64,000 nt of DNA, taken from positions 1-64,000 of the forward strand of contig JAFEGW010000015.1 of assembly GCA_018239715.1 (NCBI GenBank), given 5' to 3'. The notes beneath the pieces were generated by a model. It saw nothing but the letters and a program-made list of their open reading frames with translations. It did no database searches and was not told the origin of the DNA. The first letter of the stretch is position 1, and every line of letters begins with the position of its first letter. Position numbers and translations under genes: made by a program. This DNA is from Verrucomicrobiota bacterium (lineage in GTDB: Bacteria > Chlamydiota > Chlamydiia > Chlamydiales > Rhabdochlamydiaceae). Positions 7,260 through 16,142 of the stretch are shown in pieces.

Positions 7260-10025
7260 ATGCAAACAACAAAAATAGCATCTTATCTCACTCAGCATAT
7301 TAGTCCGGTGTTCAAAACAAGTAAGGATTGGATAGCAGAGAATCCACGCTTAACTTCAGCCGTCGGACTTACCGCCGCTATATCTTTGTCTTTGATAAGT
7401 TACGTCTATTACAGGCTCTATCGGTGCGATAGATTGCCGTTTGATAGCTGGCACGTCTCCTTGGGTTGGATCCGCCCTCAGATTGCAGAGCCCCAAAACC
7501 TTGCCGATTTAATAACAAAGTATTCTCCGGAGCATCTTGCTGCGAGCTTATACGGATATTTACTCGCCACCAAAAAAACTGATTCTTTGCCAGAGGATCC
7601 CACCACTCCCAAAGAGTGGATGGAGTGGCTGTCTGGTCATTTTGACCAAAGGGAAAAGCTTCTTCCTAAGGTGGACCAGATCTTTCCCGTTTATAACGAA
7701 AAAGATCTTCCATCAGTAGAAGATGCAAAAACTTTACGCATTCAAACCTGGGCGACAAGCTTACAGCAATGGGTCGCTTTTCTGGGATGGAATACTCTGA
7801 TGATGACAGAGAGCGTATTTCAGGCTATCCGCTCATCCCCTCGCCTTGCCTACACCATTTTATTCCACGTGACTGCGCCTTTTGTTGCTCAAAAGATTTG
7901 GGAAAACATCCAAGATCCGCTGCCCGAATCTCTCGTGCGTGTTAAAGGTTTTTACCTTAACCATAGAAGAGCTGTCGCCTTGGCCTCTTTGGGTTTAGTC
8001 GCGCTCTTGTTCTATCGAATGAAGCAAGAAAAAGGCATTCTTAAAAATCTGACTCAAGCTTGGGCGAGCTTTCAGCGAGGCCATAAAAGATTCGATCTTA
8101 TCCCGTCGTATAAACAAGGTATCCATCAGGTTTTTACTGCGATAGGAAAATCTCTACCCGGAAAACAGGGCTCGAATATTCTATGGTTTTATCAAAAGCA
8201 AGCTCATCGCACATTTGGGGAAGAAATCGGAGAAGTACTTGCAGAGGAAACAGCCGCGGGTAGAATCTACAGCTCTGATCGAAAAGCCACCGATTTTCCT
8301 CATTTGAGCAGCTTGCAGGTCTGCCAGCTGGACCTCGAAGAGTTTTTAACGGAGCATCGGGATGTCGACTCCGTCTATGCCGGTTGGAATGAGACCATGA
8401 AACATATCTCCGATGCAGGTAATGTGATCGTGGTATTAAAAGGCCTTTCTGTGATTGCGCCTCGCATGTTTCCCGAATATGGTTCTTCTCAGAGGGATGA
8501 GGGAAGAATCGACAGGCAAAGAGACACCTCGCAAATTCTCGCTTCTCTCGTGACTCTTTCTCTTCAGCAGGGAAAATTTCGTTGCTTACTGGTATTAGAT
8601 GAGCAGGAAAAAGAAAGATTTAAACAAGAATTTACTTCTCTTTTTACACAAATCAGAGCTCCTGACTTAAAGACTGAAGAACAAAAAGAAGTCTGCGCTC
8701 GCCTCTACACCGATCCCGGCATTGCCAGGGCACTTCCTCGCTCTGACGTCGAAAGCTTATTTAAACTGATGAAACCTACTTTAGATTTCACACCTCTGCC
8801 TCCTTCCGATATCATGTATGCAATTCAAGATGCGCATAGAACCTGGGAACTCCGTTGGAGGCATGCAGAAGGAAATCGTGAGCTGAATAAAAAGATCGAA
8901 GACGCTGAAAATAATTTGCAAGAAGTGCAGCTGATGAAAGAAAAACTTTTGGAAAAATTATGGGAAAAACAAGAGATTCAAGAGCAGCCGCTGGCTTTGC
9001 TGCAAGCTATTCTCATGTTAGAAAAGGTTCTTCTTCCTCTCTACATGGAAACTGTCAAGGATCTGAAAAAAAGTCTTCCCTCCGCTAAACAAGTCCTTGT
9101 GAATACTGCGCAAAAACGATTTTCCCGTTTTTTTGGACCCTGCTTAGAAGATGAAGAAACCCGTCTCTTAACACTGCCCAAACTATTAAGTCAGCACATC
9201 AAAGGGCAAGAGCCCGCCATTAATGCCATTGGGAAGGCCGTCTACCGTTGGAGAAAAGTTCCTCCTCTGGATAGAAAGCCCCTTGTCTTATTTTTTGCAG
9301 GTCCGCCCGCCTCAGGAAAAACGCAGACATCGACCCAACTTGCACATCATTTGAATTATGTCTATGGAATCTCAGAGTCAGCCGAGCAAAGCCAAGAGAA
9401 AAACACCTATCGGATTAACCTCAACCGAAAAAATCAAGGCGCATTCTTAGGCTGGGATATCATTAAAGTCCAGATCCTTGAATTCATTCATAAAACCCCT
9501 ACCTGCGTAATTGTTTTCGAGGAGTGGGACAAAATGGAAGATGAGGAAAAAGGATACCTGCTTGATATTTTAGAAGGCACCCAATCGTATATCGAAGGCG
9601 TTTATTCAGGTTATAGAGAAAGACCGTTTGTAGAAAAGCGATGCGCTACGTTTATTATCATTGCAAACACGGCTGCAGATGAACTATCTAAGCCTGTCTC
9701 TGGCGACGAAAAACAGCAATTCATCGACGATACCGCCATGGTGCAGCAAAGGATTGTAGATTCTTTTCCTGAGAGGAAAAAGAAAGATGCCCAAGCGTTT
9801 TTCAGCCGGATCGGCCAGGTGATTCCTTTTAGAGGCATTTCTCAGCAAGCTGGAAAAGATTTGATCGATATTTATCTCGATAAATATGTCGATCAAGGTG
9901 TTTTACCCCACTGTCAACGGGATCAAGTTAGGAAGAACATACCGCCTGATATACACGATGGTCGCAAGCTCCAAGATGCTGTCGAAGAAGCCATTTTTAA
10001 AGTTGCCACTGCAGACAATATTTGA
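7260..10025 (+). CDS. Membrane-anchored ClpA/B-like AAA+ ATPase
   Basis: 921-residue protein. A hydrophobic segment near residues 33-51 and another near 237-251 suggest membrane anchoring. Residues about 290-480 resemble a degenerate first AAA module (VCQLDLEEFL, then NVIVVLKGLSVIAP where a Walker B would be) without a Walker A. A helical region rich in charged residues follows near 530-600. The C-terminal AAA+ module is intact: HIKGQEPAINAIGKAV, Walker A AGPPASGKTQTS near 680, Walker B CVIVFEEWDKM near 749, sensor FIIIANT, and an arginine-finger-like FFSRIGQVIPF. It is probably a ClpB-type remodelling ATPase bound to the inner or inclusion membrane. The substrate is unknown. Confidence 0.75.
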   Translation: MQTTKIASYLTQHISPVFKTSKDWIAENPRLTSAVGLTAAISLSLISYVYYRLYRCDRLPFDSWHVSLGWIRPQIAEPQNLADLITKYSPEHLAASLYGYLLATKKTDSLPEDPTTPKEWMEWLSGHFDQREKLLPKVDQIFPVYNEKDLPSVEDAKTLRIQTWATSLQQWVAFLGWNTLMMTESVFQAIRSSPRLAYTILFHVTAPFVAQKIWENIQDPLPESLVRVKGFYLNHRRAVALASLGLVALLFYRMKQEKGILKNLTQAWASFQRGHKRFDLIPSYKQGIHQVFTAIGKSLPGKQGSNILWFYQKQAHRTFGEEIGEVLAEETAAGRIYSSDRKATDFPHLSSLQVCQLDLEEFLTEHRDVDSVYAGWNETMKHISDAGNVIVVLKGLSVIAPRMFPEYGSSQRDEGRIDRQRDTSQILASLVTLSLQQGKFRCLLVLDEQEKERFKQEFTSLFTQIRAPDLKTEEQKEVCARLYTDPGIARALPRSDVESLFKLMKPTLDFTPLPPSDIMYAIQDAHRTWELRWRHAEGNRELNKKIEDAENNLQEVQLMKEKLLEKLWEKQEIQEQPLALLQAILMLEKVLLPLYMETVKDLKKSLPSAKQVLVNTAQKRFSRFFGPCLEDEETRLLTLPKLLSQHIKGQEPAINAIGKAVYRWRKVPPLDRKPLVLFFAGPPASGKTQTSTQLAHHLNYVYGISESAEQSQEKNTYRINLNRKNQGAFLGWDIIKVQILEFIHKTPTCVIVFEEWDKMEDEEKGYLLDILEGTQSYIEGVYSGYRERPFVEKRCATFIIIANTAADELSKPVSGDEKQQFIDDTAMVQQRIVDSFPERKKKDAQAFFSRIGQVIPFRGISQQAGKDLIDIYLDKYVDQGVLPHCQRDQVRKNIPPDIHDGRKLQDAVEEAIFKVATADNI

Positions 10026-10063
10026 AATTGACGTCAGTCCAAGGATTTGATAATCCCTAGGTT

Positions 10064-10216
10064 ATGATACGAAAACTTGCGTCAGGTCAATACCGCCTTT
10101 ATTCCCGAAAAAAGAACCCTAAAACCGGCAAACGGCGGAATTTAGGTACTTTTTCGACAAGGGCTGCAGCTGTTAAGCACGAGAAAGAAATCCAGTTCTT
10201 CAAAAGACAGCGCTAA
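10064..10216 (+). CDS. Small basic conserved protein (50 aa)
   Basis: 50-residue, strongly basic protein starting [17 protein letters not shown] and continuing with [23 protein letters not shown]. The pattern (a short beta-hairpin-like start, [13 protein letters not shown], AAAxKHE) is one I associate with a small conserved family in diverse bacteria, resembling a fragment of an Arm-type DNA-binding domain; function unknown. It is too short for the usual gene cut-off. Its stop overlaps the stop of the convergent copper ATPase gene by 4 bp (10213-10216). Confidence 0.7.
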   Translation: MIRKLASGQYRLYSRKKNPKTGKRRNLGTFSTRAAAVKHEKEIQFFKRQR

Positions 10217-12249
10217 AGTTTTTGTCTACTTAATCTTAGAGAATTAACAATCACCGAAACAGAACTCAGCGACATGGCAGCACTGGCTATAACTGGGCTT
10301 AAAAGTATCCCAAAAAAAGGATATAAGACTCCTGCCGCAATAGGAACGCCCAAAAGATTATAAATAAAGGCAAAGAGGAGATTTTGACGGATATTGCGGA
10401 GAGTCGCCAGGCTTAAATTGCGGGCTCGCGCAATGCCCCGCAGATCTCCCTTTATGAGAGTAATGCCGGCGCTCTCCATGGCCACGTCCGTCCCGGTCCC
10501 CATCGCAATCCCTACATCTGCCTGCGCAAGTGCAGGAGCGTCATTGATCCCGTCTCCCGCCATCGCCACGATATGTCCCGCATCTTGGAGCTGTTTCACC
10601 ATTTTACCTTTATCTTCAGGAAGCACTTCTGCCCGGATATCGTCCATGCGGAGGGATTTTCCTATCGCCTGTGCTGTCTTGGCATTATCGCCTGTCAGTA
10701 GGAGGATCTGAATGTTCTCCTGATGAAGCATTTCCATAGCCTCAGGTGTCGATTCTTTGATCACATCCGAGGCAGCTAGCAGCCCGGCTGCTTTCCCATC
10801 GATTGCGACAAAGAGCACTGTTTGCCCCTCCTGACGGAAAACATCGGCTTGGGAGGCTAAAGGCTCAGTTGAGACTTTTAAGTCCTCCATTAATTTTCGA
10901 TTGCCGATAGCAATAGACACTGCTTCGATTTTACCTTTCACCCCCTTGCCTGTCACCGATTGGAACTCCTCTACTTTAAGAAGCGATAATCCTCTTTTCT
11001 TAGCTGCAGCGACAACAGCTGAAGAGAGAGGATGCTCGCTTAAAACTTCTAGGCTAGCTGCCCATTGCAAAACCTTCTGCTCAGGCTCTAAAGAGTAGAT
11101 ATGCTGAAGTTGGATTTTTCCTTCCGTGAGCGTTCCCGTTTTGTCCACCACGATCGTATCTACTTTTGCCAGGGTCTCCAAAGTCTCGGCGTTTTTGATT
11201 AAAACACCCGATTTAGCCCCTCTGCCCACCCCCACCATGATCGACATAGGAGTCGCAAGACCCAGAGCACAAGGACAGGCAATGATCAGAACAGCCACCG
11301 CATTGATAAGACCCAAGGTGAGAGAAGATGCAGGTATTAAAAATCCCCACACGATAAAAGTCACTATAGCCACGGTCACAACGGCGGGAACAAAATACCC
11401 TGCCACGGTATCGACAAGTTTTTGAATCGGTGCCTTGCTGCTTTGCGCCTCGCGGACCATCTGGACAATACGCGCCAGCAGTGTTTCGCTTCCCACACGC
11501 TCGGCCCTCATGATAAAACTGCCAGCTCTATTTAAAGTGGCCCCTGTGACTTTATTGCCCGGGGTTTTTTCTACAGGGATAGATTCCCCTGTGATCATCG
11601 ATTCATCCACCGTGCTGCTCCCCTCAGTCACGATTCCATCGACAGGAATTTTCTCCCCAGGACGCACACGGAGCTGATCTCCTTTTTTAACTTCCTCTAG
11701 AGAGATCGCTTTCTCCTGACCCTCTACAACCAGTGTTGCCTTTTTAGGCGCTAAATCTAAGAGCGCCCGGATTGCACGGCTGGTTTTTTCCCGTGCCCGG
11801 AGTTCCAGAACTTGCCCGAGAAGCACCAACACAGTGATGACGCTCGCTGCTTCAAAATAAACTCCTGAATTAGGAGGGAATAGAGAAGGGCGCAAGACGA
11901 TCGCCAGGCTATAGAAATAAGCTGCCCCCACTCCCAGGCTGATGAGCGTGAACATATTGAGCTTGCGGTTCACTAGAGATTTCCATCCCCGGCTGAAAAA
12001 AGGCCCCCCGCACCCCCAGACAATCAAAGTAGCCAGCATCGCCTGCAGTTCTACTGAAATTCCCCCCAAAATAGGAAGTGTCAAAATAGCTCCCACCCAA
12101 AAACGGCGGGTCATCGATTTAAGCTCAACATTTTCTTCTTGGGTGGGGATTTTGGGTTCTAAAGCCATCCCGCAGATCGGGCAAGTTCCTGGTACTGCCC
12201 GGATAATTTCGGGATGCATCGGACAGGTATATTCTTGAGTGAAAGTCAT
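10213..12249 (-). CDS. copA: Copper/heavy-metal-translocating P1B-type ATPase
   Basis: 678-residue metal exporter. Instead of an N-terminal HMA domain it has a short zinc-ribbon-like metal-binding module ([20 protein letters not shown], residues 9-28). Then come the transmembrane helices, the actuator loop with [10 protein letters not shown], the ion-path motif [10 protein letters not shown], the phosphorylation motif DKTGTLTEG, the SEHPLSSAV nucleotide-binding motif and the hinge [13 protein letters not shown] with this N-terminal module is typical of CopA/SilP-type Cu(I) exporters. It is likely in the inner membrane and used against host copper. No copper regulator is adjacent. The ABM-domain gene upstream is on the same strand after 28 bp. 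Confidence 0.9.
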   Translation of the reverse strand: MTFTQEYTCPMHPEIIRAVPGTCPICGMALEPKIPTQEENVELKSMTRRFWVGAILTLPILGGISVELQAMLATLIVWGCGGPFFSRGWKSLVNRKLNMFTLISLGVGAAYFYSLAIVLRPSLFPPNSGVYFEAASVITVLVLLGQVLELRAREKTSRAIRALLDLAPKKATLVVEGQEKAISLEEVKKGDQLRVRPGEKIPVDGIVTEGSSTVDESMITGESIPVEKTPGNKVTGATLNRAGSFIMRAERVGSETLLARIVQMVREAQSSKAPIQKLVDTVAGYFVPAVVTVAIVTFIVWGFLIPASSLTLGLINAVAVLIIACPCALGLATPMSIMVGVGRGAKSGVLIKNAETLETLAKVDTIVVDKTGTLTEGKIQLQHIYSLEPEQKVLQWAASLEVLSEHPLSSAVVAAAKKRGLSLLKVEEFQSVTGKGVKGKIEAVSIAIGNRKLMEDLKVSTEPLASQADVFRQEGQTVLFVAIDGKAAGLLAASDVIKESTPEAMEMLHQENIQILLLTGDNAKTAQAIGKSLRMDDIRAEVLPEDKGKMVKQLQDAGHIVAMAGDGINDAPALAQADVGIAMGTGTDVAMESAGITLIKGDLRGIARARNLSLATLRNIRQNLLFAFIYNLLGVPIAAGVLYPFFGILLSPVIASAAMSLSSVSVIVNSLRLSRQKL

Positions 12250-12277
12250 GCCTTTTAAATATCACTCCCTTCTATTC

Positions 12278-12610
12278 TTATTCATCTAAAAGAAGATCAT
12301 GAACGACATCCATACAGATATCGGGCAGCTTCCTCTCCTGATCGATACAATCCTTAAGGATCAAAATAGCCTTGCGAATCTCTTCGGGCAGCTCCTCTGA
12401 GAGAGCATTTTCTCCGGGCCAAGAGGCATCTCTTGTCGCCTTATCGGGCCAACGGGAGTAGGCCACCCAAATCCCCTCTTCGGTTTTGTGAAGACAAGAG
12501 CCGATCGCTCCGCGCTTTTCGACAAAATAACTAGCAACTTGATGCCAAGCTAGCTTGTAAACTTTTTCGCACCCTGGTTTGAGATAAGCTCGATAAATGA
12601 CGGCAAACAT
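12278..12610 (-). CDS. ABM-domain (antibiotic biosynthesis monooxygenase-like) protein
   Basis: 110-residue protein with the dimeric ferredoxin-like ABM fold: MFAVIYRAYLKPGCEKVY as the first strand and helix, an IGSCLHKTEEGIWVAYSRWPD strand pair and a following helix. Such proteins act as small monooxygenases or stress-related enzymes, often of unknown substrate. No signal peptide is seen. It lies 28 bp upstream of the copper ATPase on the same strand and could be co-transcribed. Family assignment is fair; substrate unknown. Confidence 0.7.
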   Translation of the reverse strand: MFAVIYRAYLKPGCEKVYKLAWHQVASYFVEKRGAIGSCLHKTEEGIWVAYSRWPDKATRDASWPGENALSEELPEEIRKAILILKDCIDQERKLPDICMDVVHDLLLDE

Positions 12611-12673
12611 AGCTGCATTATAACAAAGAACAGTTTTTAATGGCTTTCCCTTTCAGCTGCACCTAAAGATCGG

Positions 12674-13660
12674 TTATTTATCTTCTAAAATCGCTTTGGC
12701 AGCTTTCTGAGGACCTGCTTGGATGAGCATGCCGGAAGGCTGCTTCGTGTTATAGACCAGAAGGTTTTCTAACGTGCCTTCTGCAATCCCCGATGCTACG
12801 TAGACTTTCATACGAGGATTTTTTTTGACCAGCTCGATCATAATATTGACCTTTTTCACCATCTCTTTGGTCTCATGAGTTTTGGGGCTATTTGTGACCT
12901 CTGACAAGATCCGAGACCAAAGTTCGGGTGTAATCTCAGGGATAAAGGAAGATGTTTTTTGTCCAGGTTGTGGAAGATGAGCATTGAAGGTTTGATAGAT
13001 TCCCTCCATTTCTCCTAAGAAAACTTCACCTAAAAGAAAAATGGACGAAGGGTTAAAGTGCTTGCCAAGAAACGAAAAGATCTCTTCCGTGGATGCAATA
13101 TGAGCTCCTACCCCATCAGAACAAGGGATCACATCTCCAAAAACGACAGGCACTCCGCCCATTTCCAAGATTCTACGTATTTGCAAGACGTCCATACTGA
13201 CAAGCCGTTTGCTTTTGCTGTCCATCACGCCCGTGGCTGAAGGAGGCATCGAAAAAGCAGGGACTCCTGCTTTGACAAGCTCGCTAATGATCATCGCATG
13301 AAGATCCAGCGCAGCTTTTGCTACAATGGCTGCCGAGTTGACAGTCGGGAATCCTTTTAATTCGCTGTATAGTTGCTCTTTTGCCGCTGTCCGCCCGAAG
13401 GACCCGCTCCCATGACCGATAATGATTTTTATCTGAGGCTTGGCTTTCATGACGCGGGCGAGCTCTTCGGCAAACTGCCGTATCACCGCAAGACGTGGAG
13501 AATAAGGAACATTAAGGTTAGTGACAAGAGAACGTCCTAGCTTGATAAAGACCACTTCGGGTATTTCAGTAGAGGCCCCAGCAGGTGTTGACGCATAAGA
13601 GTCTTTGGGAGTCATGAAAGCAAATAAAAGAAAGATGAGCAGATACTTCACTTTCGACAT
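12674..13660 (-). CDS. Exported amino-acid-kinase-fold protein (isopentenyl phosphate kinase-like)
   Basis: 328 residues. An N-terminal signal peptide (KYLLIFLLFAFM, likely cleaved after DSYA near residue 24) precedes an amino-acid-kinase-fold domain: IKLGRSLVTNLNVPY near 40, IIGHGSGSFGRTAAKE near 81, GGVPVVFGDVIP near 170 and a C-terminal KVYVASGIAEGTLENLL. The order and motifs match isopentenyl phosphate kinases, but the family His in GGGSFGH is replaced (GSGSFGR). An ATP-using kinase with an export signal is unusual: it may be secreted into the host, where ATP exists, or be a non-catalytic relative. It stands alone; start chosen at the ATG before the hydrophobic stretch. Confidence 0.7.
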   Translation of the reverse strand: MSKVKYLLIFLLFAFMTPKDSYASTPAGASTEIPEVVFIKLGRSLVTNLNVPYSPRLAVIRQFAEELARVMKAKPQIKIIIGHGSGSFGRTAAKEQLYSELKGFPTVNSAAIVAKAALDLHAMIISELVKAGVPAFSMPPSATGVMDSKSKRLVSMDVLQIRRILEMGGVPVVFGDVIPCSDGVGAHIASTEEIFSFLGKHFNPSSIFLLGEVFLGEMEGIYQTFNAHLPQPGQKTSSFIPEITPELWSRILSEVTNSPKTHETKEMVKKVNIMIELVKKNPRMKVYVASGIAEGTLENLLVYNTKQPSGMLIQAGPQKAAKAILEDK

Positions 13661-13743
13661 ACTTACATGATCTTCCCTTCCTCTTTTGCTGGCAAGGAAA
13701 ATTATAAATGTGTCATTAATTCTATATTAAAATTTATTTGGAA

Positions 13744-14130
13744 TTAGTTGAGCGCGAAGCGGCCTGCGCCCGTCGCTAAGAGCAGTAAAAGACCGCCTAA
13801 AATAGCGACATCTTTCATAAAAAGTGTTTTCTGAGAGGTCTTCTCTAAGTCAGAAGCTTTCCAAAAATCGTACATTTTGATCGCTGCTGGAATGATAAAG
13901 ACAATCAGCAGCACTGTTCCGACTCGAGCTTGATATCCTAGTAAGACCGATAATCCTCCTACGAGCTGAAGGATGACAGCTGCGGGGATCAGCGAGGAGG
14001 GCATTTTTTTTGACTTCAGGTATTCGACCGAAGATTTCCAGTGCCATACTTGCGACCCGCCTTCCCACAGAAAGAACGAGCTCAGAAAAATCCTTGCAAT
14101 CAAAAGCACTAAATCTTGAAATAATGCCAT
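13744..14130 (-). CDS. DoxX family membrane protein
   Basis: 128-residue integral membrane protein with four hydrophobic segments and the DoxX signature: LIARIFLSSFFLWEGGSQV at the start, LIPAAVILQLVGGLSVLLGY in the middle and the terminal LLLATGAGRFALN. DoxX-type proteins are subunits of quinol-related or redox membrane complexes; the specific partner is unknown. The gene stands between the exported kinase-fold gene and the GH84 gene, all on the minus strand. Confidence 0.85.
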   Translation of the reverse strand: MALFQDLVLLIARIFLSSFFLWEGGSQVWHWKSSVEYLKSKKMPSSLIPAAVILQLVGGLSVLLGYQARVGTVLLIVFIIPAAIKMYDFWKASDLEKTSQKTLFMKDVAILGGLLLLLATGAGRFALN

Positions 14131-14185
14131 GTGTCTCCCCTACCTTTTCTCTAACATGGGGGAGCAATTTCAGACAGAATTATTT

Positions 14186-15358
14186 TCAAGATGAAAGCAC
14201 TTCGGCTTTCAATTGGGCTAATGTTTTTCCTGTCATCACAGGCACATCATGTTTTAACTCAGCTCCAGCCAAGAGTCCTAAGGCCAGAATGACATTTGAT
14301 GTCTGAATTTTATGCTGAGTAGCTGGATCGGGATCTATCTCATACATATTCCCGCGAGACACTAAATGTGCTTTAAGTACAGCTTTTGTAAAATGGGAAA
14401 AACATCCGATTTGTTGAGCCCATTCATCTGCAACCCCTCCTTCTCGAAGCAATAATTCTTGATGCCGCTCTTCGTTGAGGGAAAGTTGAGATGCTTTAAG
14501 AAAACATATCGATGAGACCACAGGAAATACAGTCTCTAGGGGAAAGACTAAGTTCAACCAGTAGCCCGCCATTTTGGAAAGTAGTGCCCTCTGCCGATCC
14601 CAAGGAAGGGTCATTCCCCACCTAAGCGCATCGGAAGCAACCCAGTTATCCCATACGATAATTTTTCGATCAGAAAAAGCAGGAAAATTTCTCGGATCAA
14701 AAGTCCTATCCACGTTAACCAGACCGGTAAAAACAAAGGGAATATCCTTAGGAATTCCTATATCCATCTCTTGCAACAAGGATTCGATCGTTCGAGGATG
14801 TCCTTTGTAGCAGGGAGGAACATTGGCTTTAATTTTATTCCCGAAATGAGTCCAAAGGTAAAGGATTTGATCCTTTTGTCGAGCAATGGCAGCTTTAGCT
14901 GCTGGTTCATCCTTTAAAGCCGCTACATCGCCTAAATCAGTAGATAAGGAATCGTGATGATAGGGAGCTGTATCATCGAATGCTATAGCAATTCCTCCTG
15001 CACCTATCTCGAGGATCTGCTCGATTATTTTCTTCACTCCCTCACGTCGCTGATCCGGTGGGCTTATCGACCAAATAAAATCAATCTTCAATTCTTTTGC
15101 AAGAGACAGTGTTTTTTTCCATTTCTTTAGCAAATCTCCGGCAAGGAACGTCATCGTCCTTTCATGACGGTCTGTGATAGCTGGAGTGGTCTTGGGATCA
15201 TAAACATAGACATTCAATCCCTTCATAGCCATAAATTTGAGGAGCTGTCTTCTTTGAGCATGCGTATATTCTCCCCACTGCCCTTGATAAGCATTCTCTT
15301 TTCGCCAATAAAATCCTTCGACTACTCCCCATGAAGCACAAGCTGAAACCATTGCCAT
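14186..15358 (-). CDS. GH84 family O-GlcNAcase/beta-N-acetylglucosaminidase-like enzyme
   Basis: 390-residue single-domain protein matching the catalytic domain of GH84 enzymes (O-GlcNAcase). In order: SWGVVEGFYWR at the start, LNVYVYDPK, IDFIWSISPP, IAIAFDDTAPYHH with the paired catalytic aspartates near residues 163-164, PFVFTGLVNVDRTF and KIIVWDNWVASD, each matching a block of human O-GlcNAcase. The ATG at 15358 is chosen because AAGGAG precedes it by 7 bases; the frame also opens with TTG at 15391. No signal peptide is visible, so it would act in the bacterial cytosol or be delivered by a type III system. Removal of O-GlcNAc from host proteins is the attractive role, not shown. Confidence 0.85.
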   Translation of the reverse strand: MAMVSACASWGVVEGFYWRKENAYQGQWGEYTHAQRRQLLKFMAMKGLNVYVYDPKTTPAITDRHERTMTFLAGDLLKKWKKTLSLAKELKIDFIWSISPPDQRREGVKKIIEQILEIGAGGIAIAFDDTAPYHHDSLSTDLGDVAALKDEPAAKAAIARQKDQILYLWTHFGNKIKANVPPCYKGHPRTIESLLQEMDIGIPKDIPFVFTGLVNVDRTFDPRNFPAFSDRKIIVWDNWVASDALRWGMTLPWDRQRALLSKMAGYWLNLVFPLETVFPVVSSICFLKASQLSLNEERHQELLLREGGVADEWAQQIGCFSHFTKAVLKAHLVSRGNMYEIDPDPATQHKIQTSNVILALGLLAGAELKHDVPVMTGKTLAQLKAEVLSS

Positions 15359-15447
15359 TGATAAGCTCCTTGTTAAAATTAAACAATACAAGCTTAGACC
15401 TTTGCGCTAAAAAATGAATATCCAAAAGTTTTAAGCAAATATTGTAT

Positions 15448-15605
15448 GAAGCAGATCGATCACTGTGTCGAATAAGGAGACAACTAGAACTTTAAAGTAT
15501 CGATATACGCCTTGCCGAGCAGATACTCGGGCTTCTGCTTTTCACGCACTTCGACGAAAGTTTTGATCATCTGGGTCGCCAGCTTTTTGCCGAGCTGCAC
15601 GCCTT
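15448..15605. repeat. Duplicated fragment: ends of the ankyrin gene and pgi
   Basis: About 158 bp strongly similar to 16101-16258, covering the last codons of the ankyrin gene and the last 35 or so codons of pgi in the same orientation. The copy carries scattered substitutions and, on the pgi strand, no upstream gene. It is a relic of a local duplication or recombination. It has fused to the end of a small exported-peptide gene (15567-15692). Confidence 0.8.
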
Positions 15606-15692
15606 TTCTTTTTGTTCGATTTTTGGCTGGCAATTTTGAGGACAAGTCAAAGGCATGTCGGCAGCTAAAACCGTGAGCATCACAAACAACAT
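15567..15692 (-). CDS. Small exported Cys-containing peptide, chimeric 3' end
   Basis: 41-codon frame with a strong ribosome-binding site (AAAGGAG, 6 bases before ATG 15692). The peptide begins with a short hydrophobic leader, MLFVMLTVLAADMPLTCPQN, and has three cysteines. The last 12 or so codons are out-of-frame sequence from the duplicated pgi end, so the original gene was probably longer and lost its 3' part. Whether the present peptide is made is unknown. Too short for standard gene calls. Confidence 0.4.
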   Translation of the reverse strand: MLFVMLTVLAADMPLTCPQNCQPKIEQKEKACSSAKSWRPR

Positions 15693-15818
15693 AGGTTCTC
15701 CTTTAAGTGAGATAAGATACAAGTGCATAGTTTTATTTTACAAATTCGGATTCAATTTGATGGGCAAATAACTTTACAAATACTAGACTTCTTCGCACAA
15801 CTTAAACACGAGATTTAA

Positions 15819-16142
15819 ATGGCACATTTTCCACTTATCCATTCTAACCTTGGGCCTTTCATAAAAAACGAGGATGAAACTCCTCTCCATTTAGCTGCAA
15901 AACAAGGAAAAATAGAAGAGGTAGAAAAACTTCTAAAAGCAGGAGCTCGTGACGAGGCAACTAATAAAAAGGGCTGGCTCGCTGCTGATATCGCGCGGAT
16001 GGAAGGCCACCATAGAATCTCAAATCTCCTTCAGCTGGTGAAACGCCACGGGTATCCGCTCCCTTCAGATATTCACGTCGGCGACGTTGATTATTGGACG
16101 TGGAAGCAGATAGATCGCTGTGTCGAATATGGAGATACCTAA
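15819..16142 (+). CDS. Small ankyrin-repeat protein
   Basis: 107-residue protein with one clear ankyrin unit (DETPLHLAAKQGKIEEVEKLLKAG, written in part here: TPLHLAAKQGKIEEVEKLL) and a second weaker one (TNKKGWLAADIARMEGHH). Ankyrin repeats bind other proteins and are frequent in host-directed proteins of intracellular bacteria. No signal peptide is seen. The stop overlaps the stop of convergent pgi by 4 bp. A broken copy of its last codons lies at 15448-15480. Confidence 0.75.
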   Translation: MAHFPLIHSNLGPFIKNEDETPLHLAAKQGKIEEVEKLLKAGARDEATNKKGWLAADIARMEGHHRISNLLQLVKRHGYPLPSDIHVGDVDYWTWKQIDRCVEYGDT

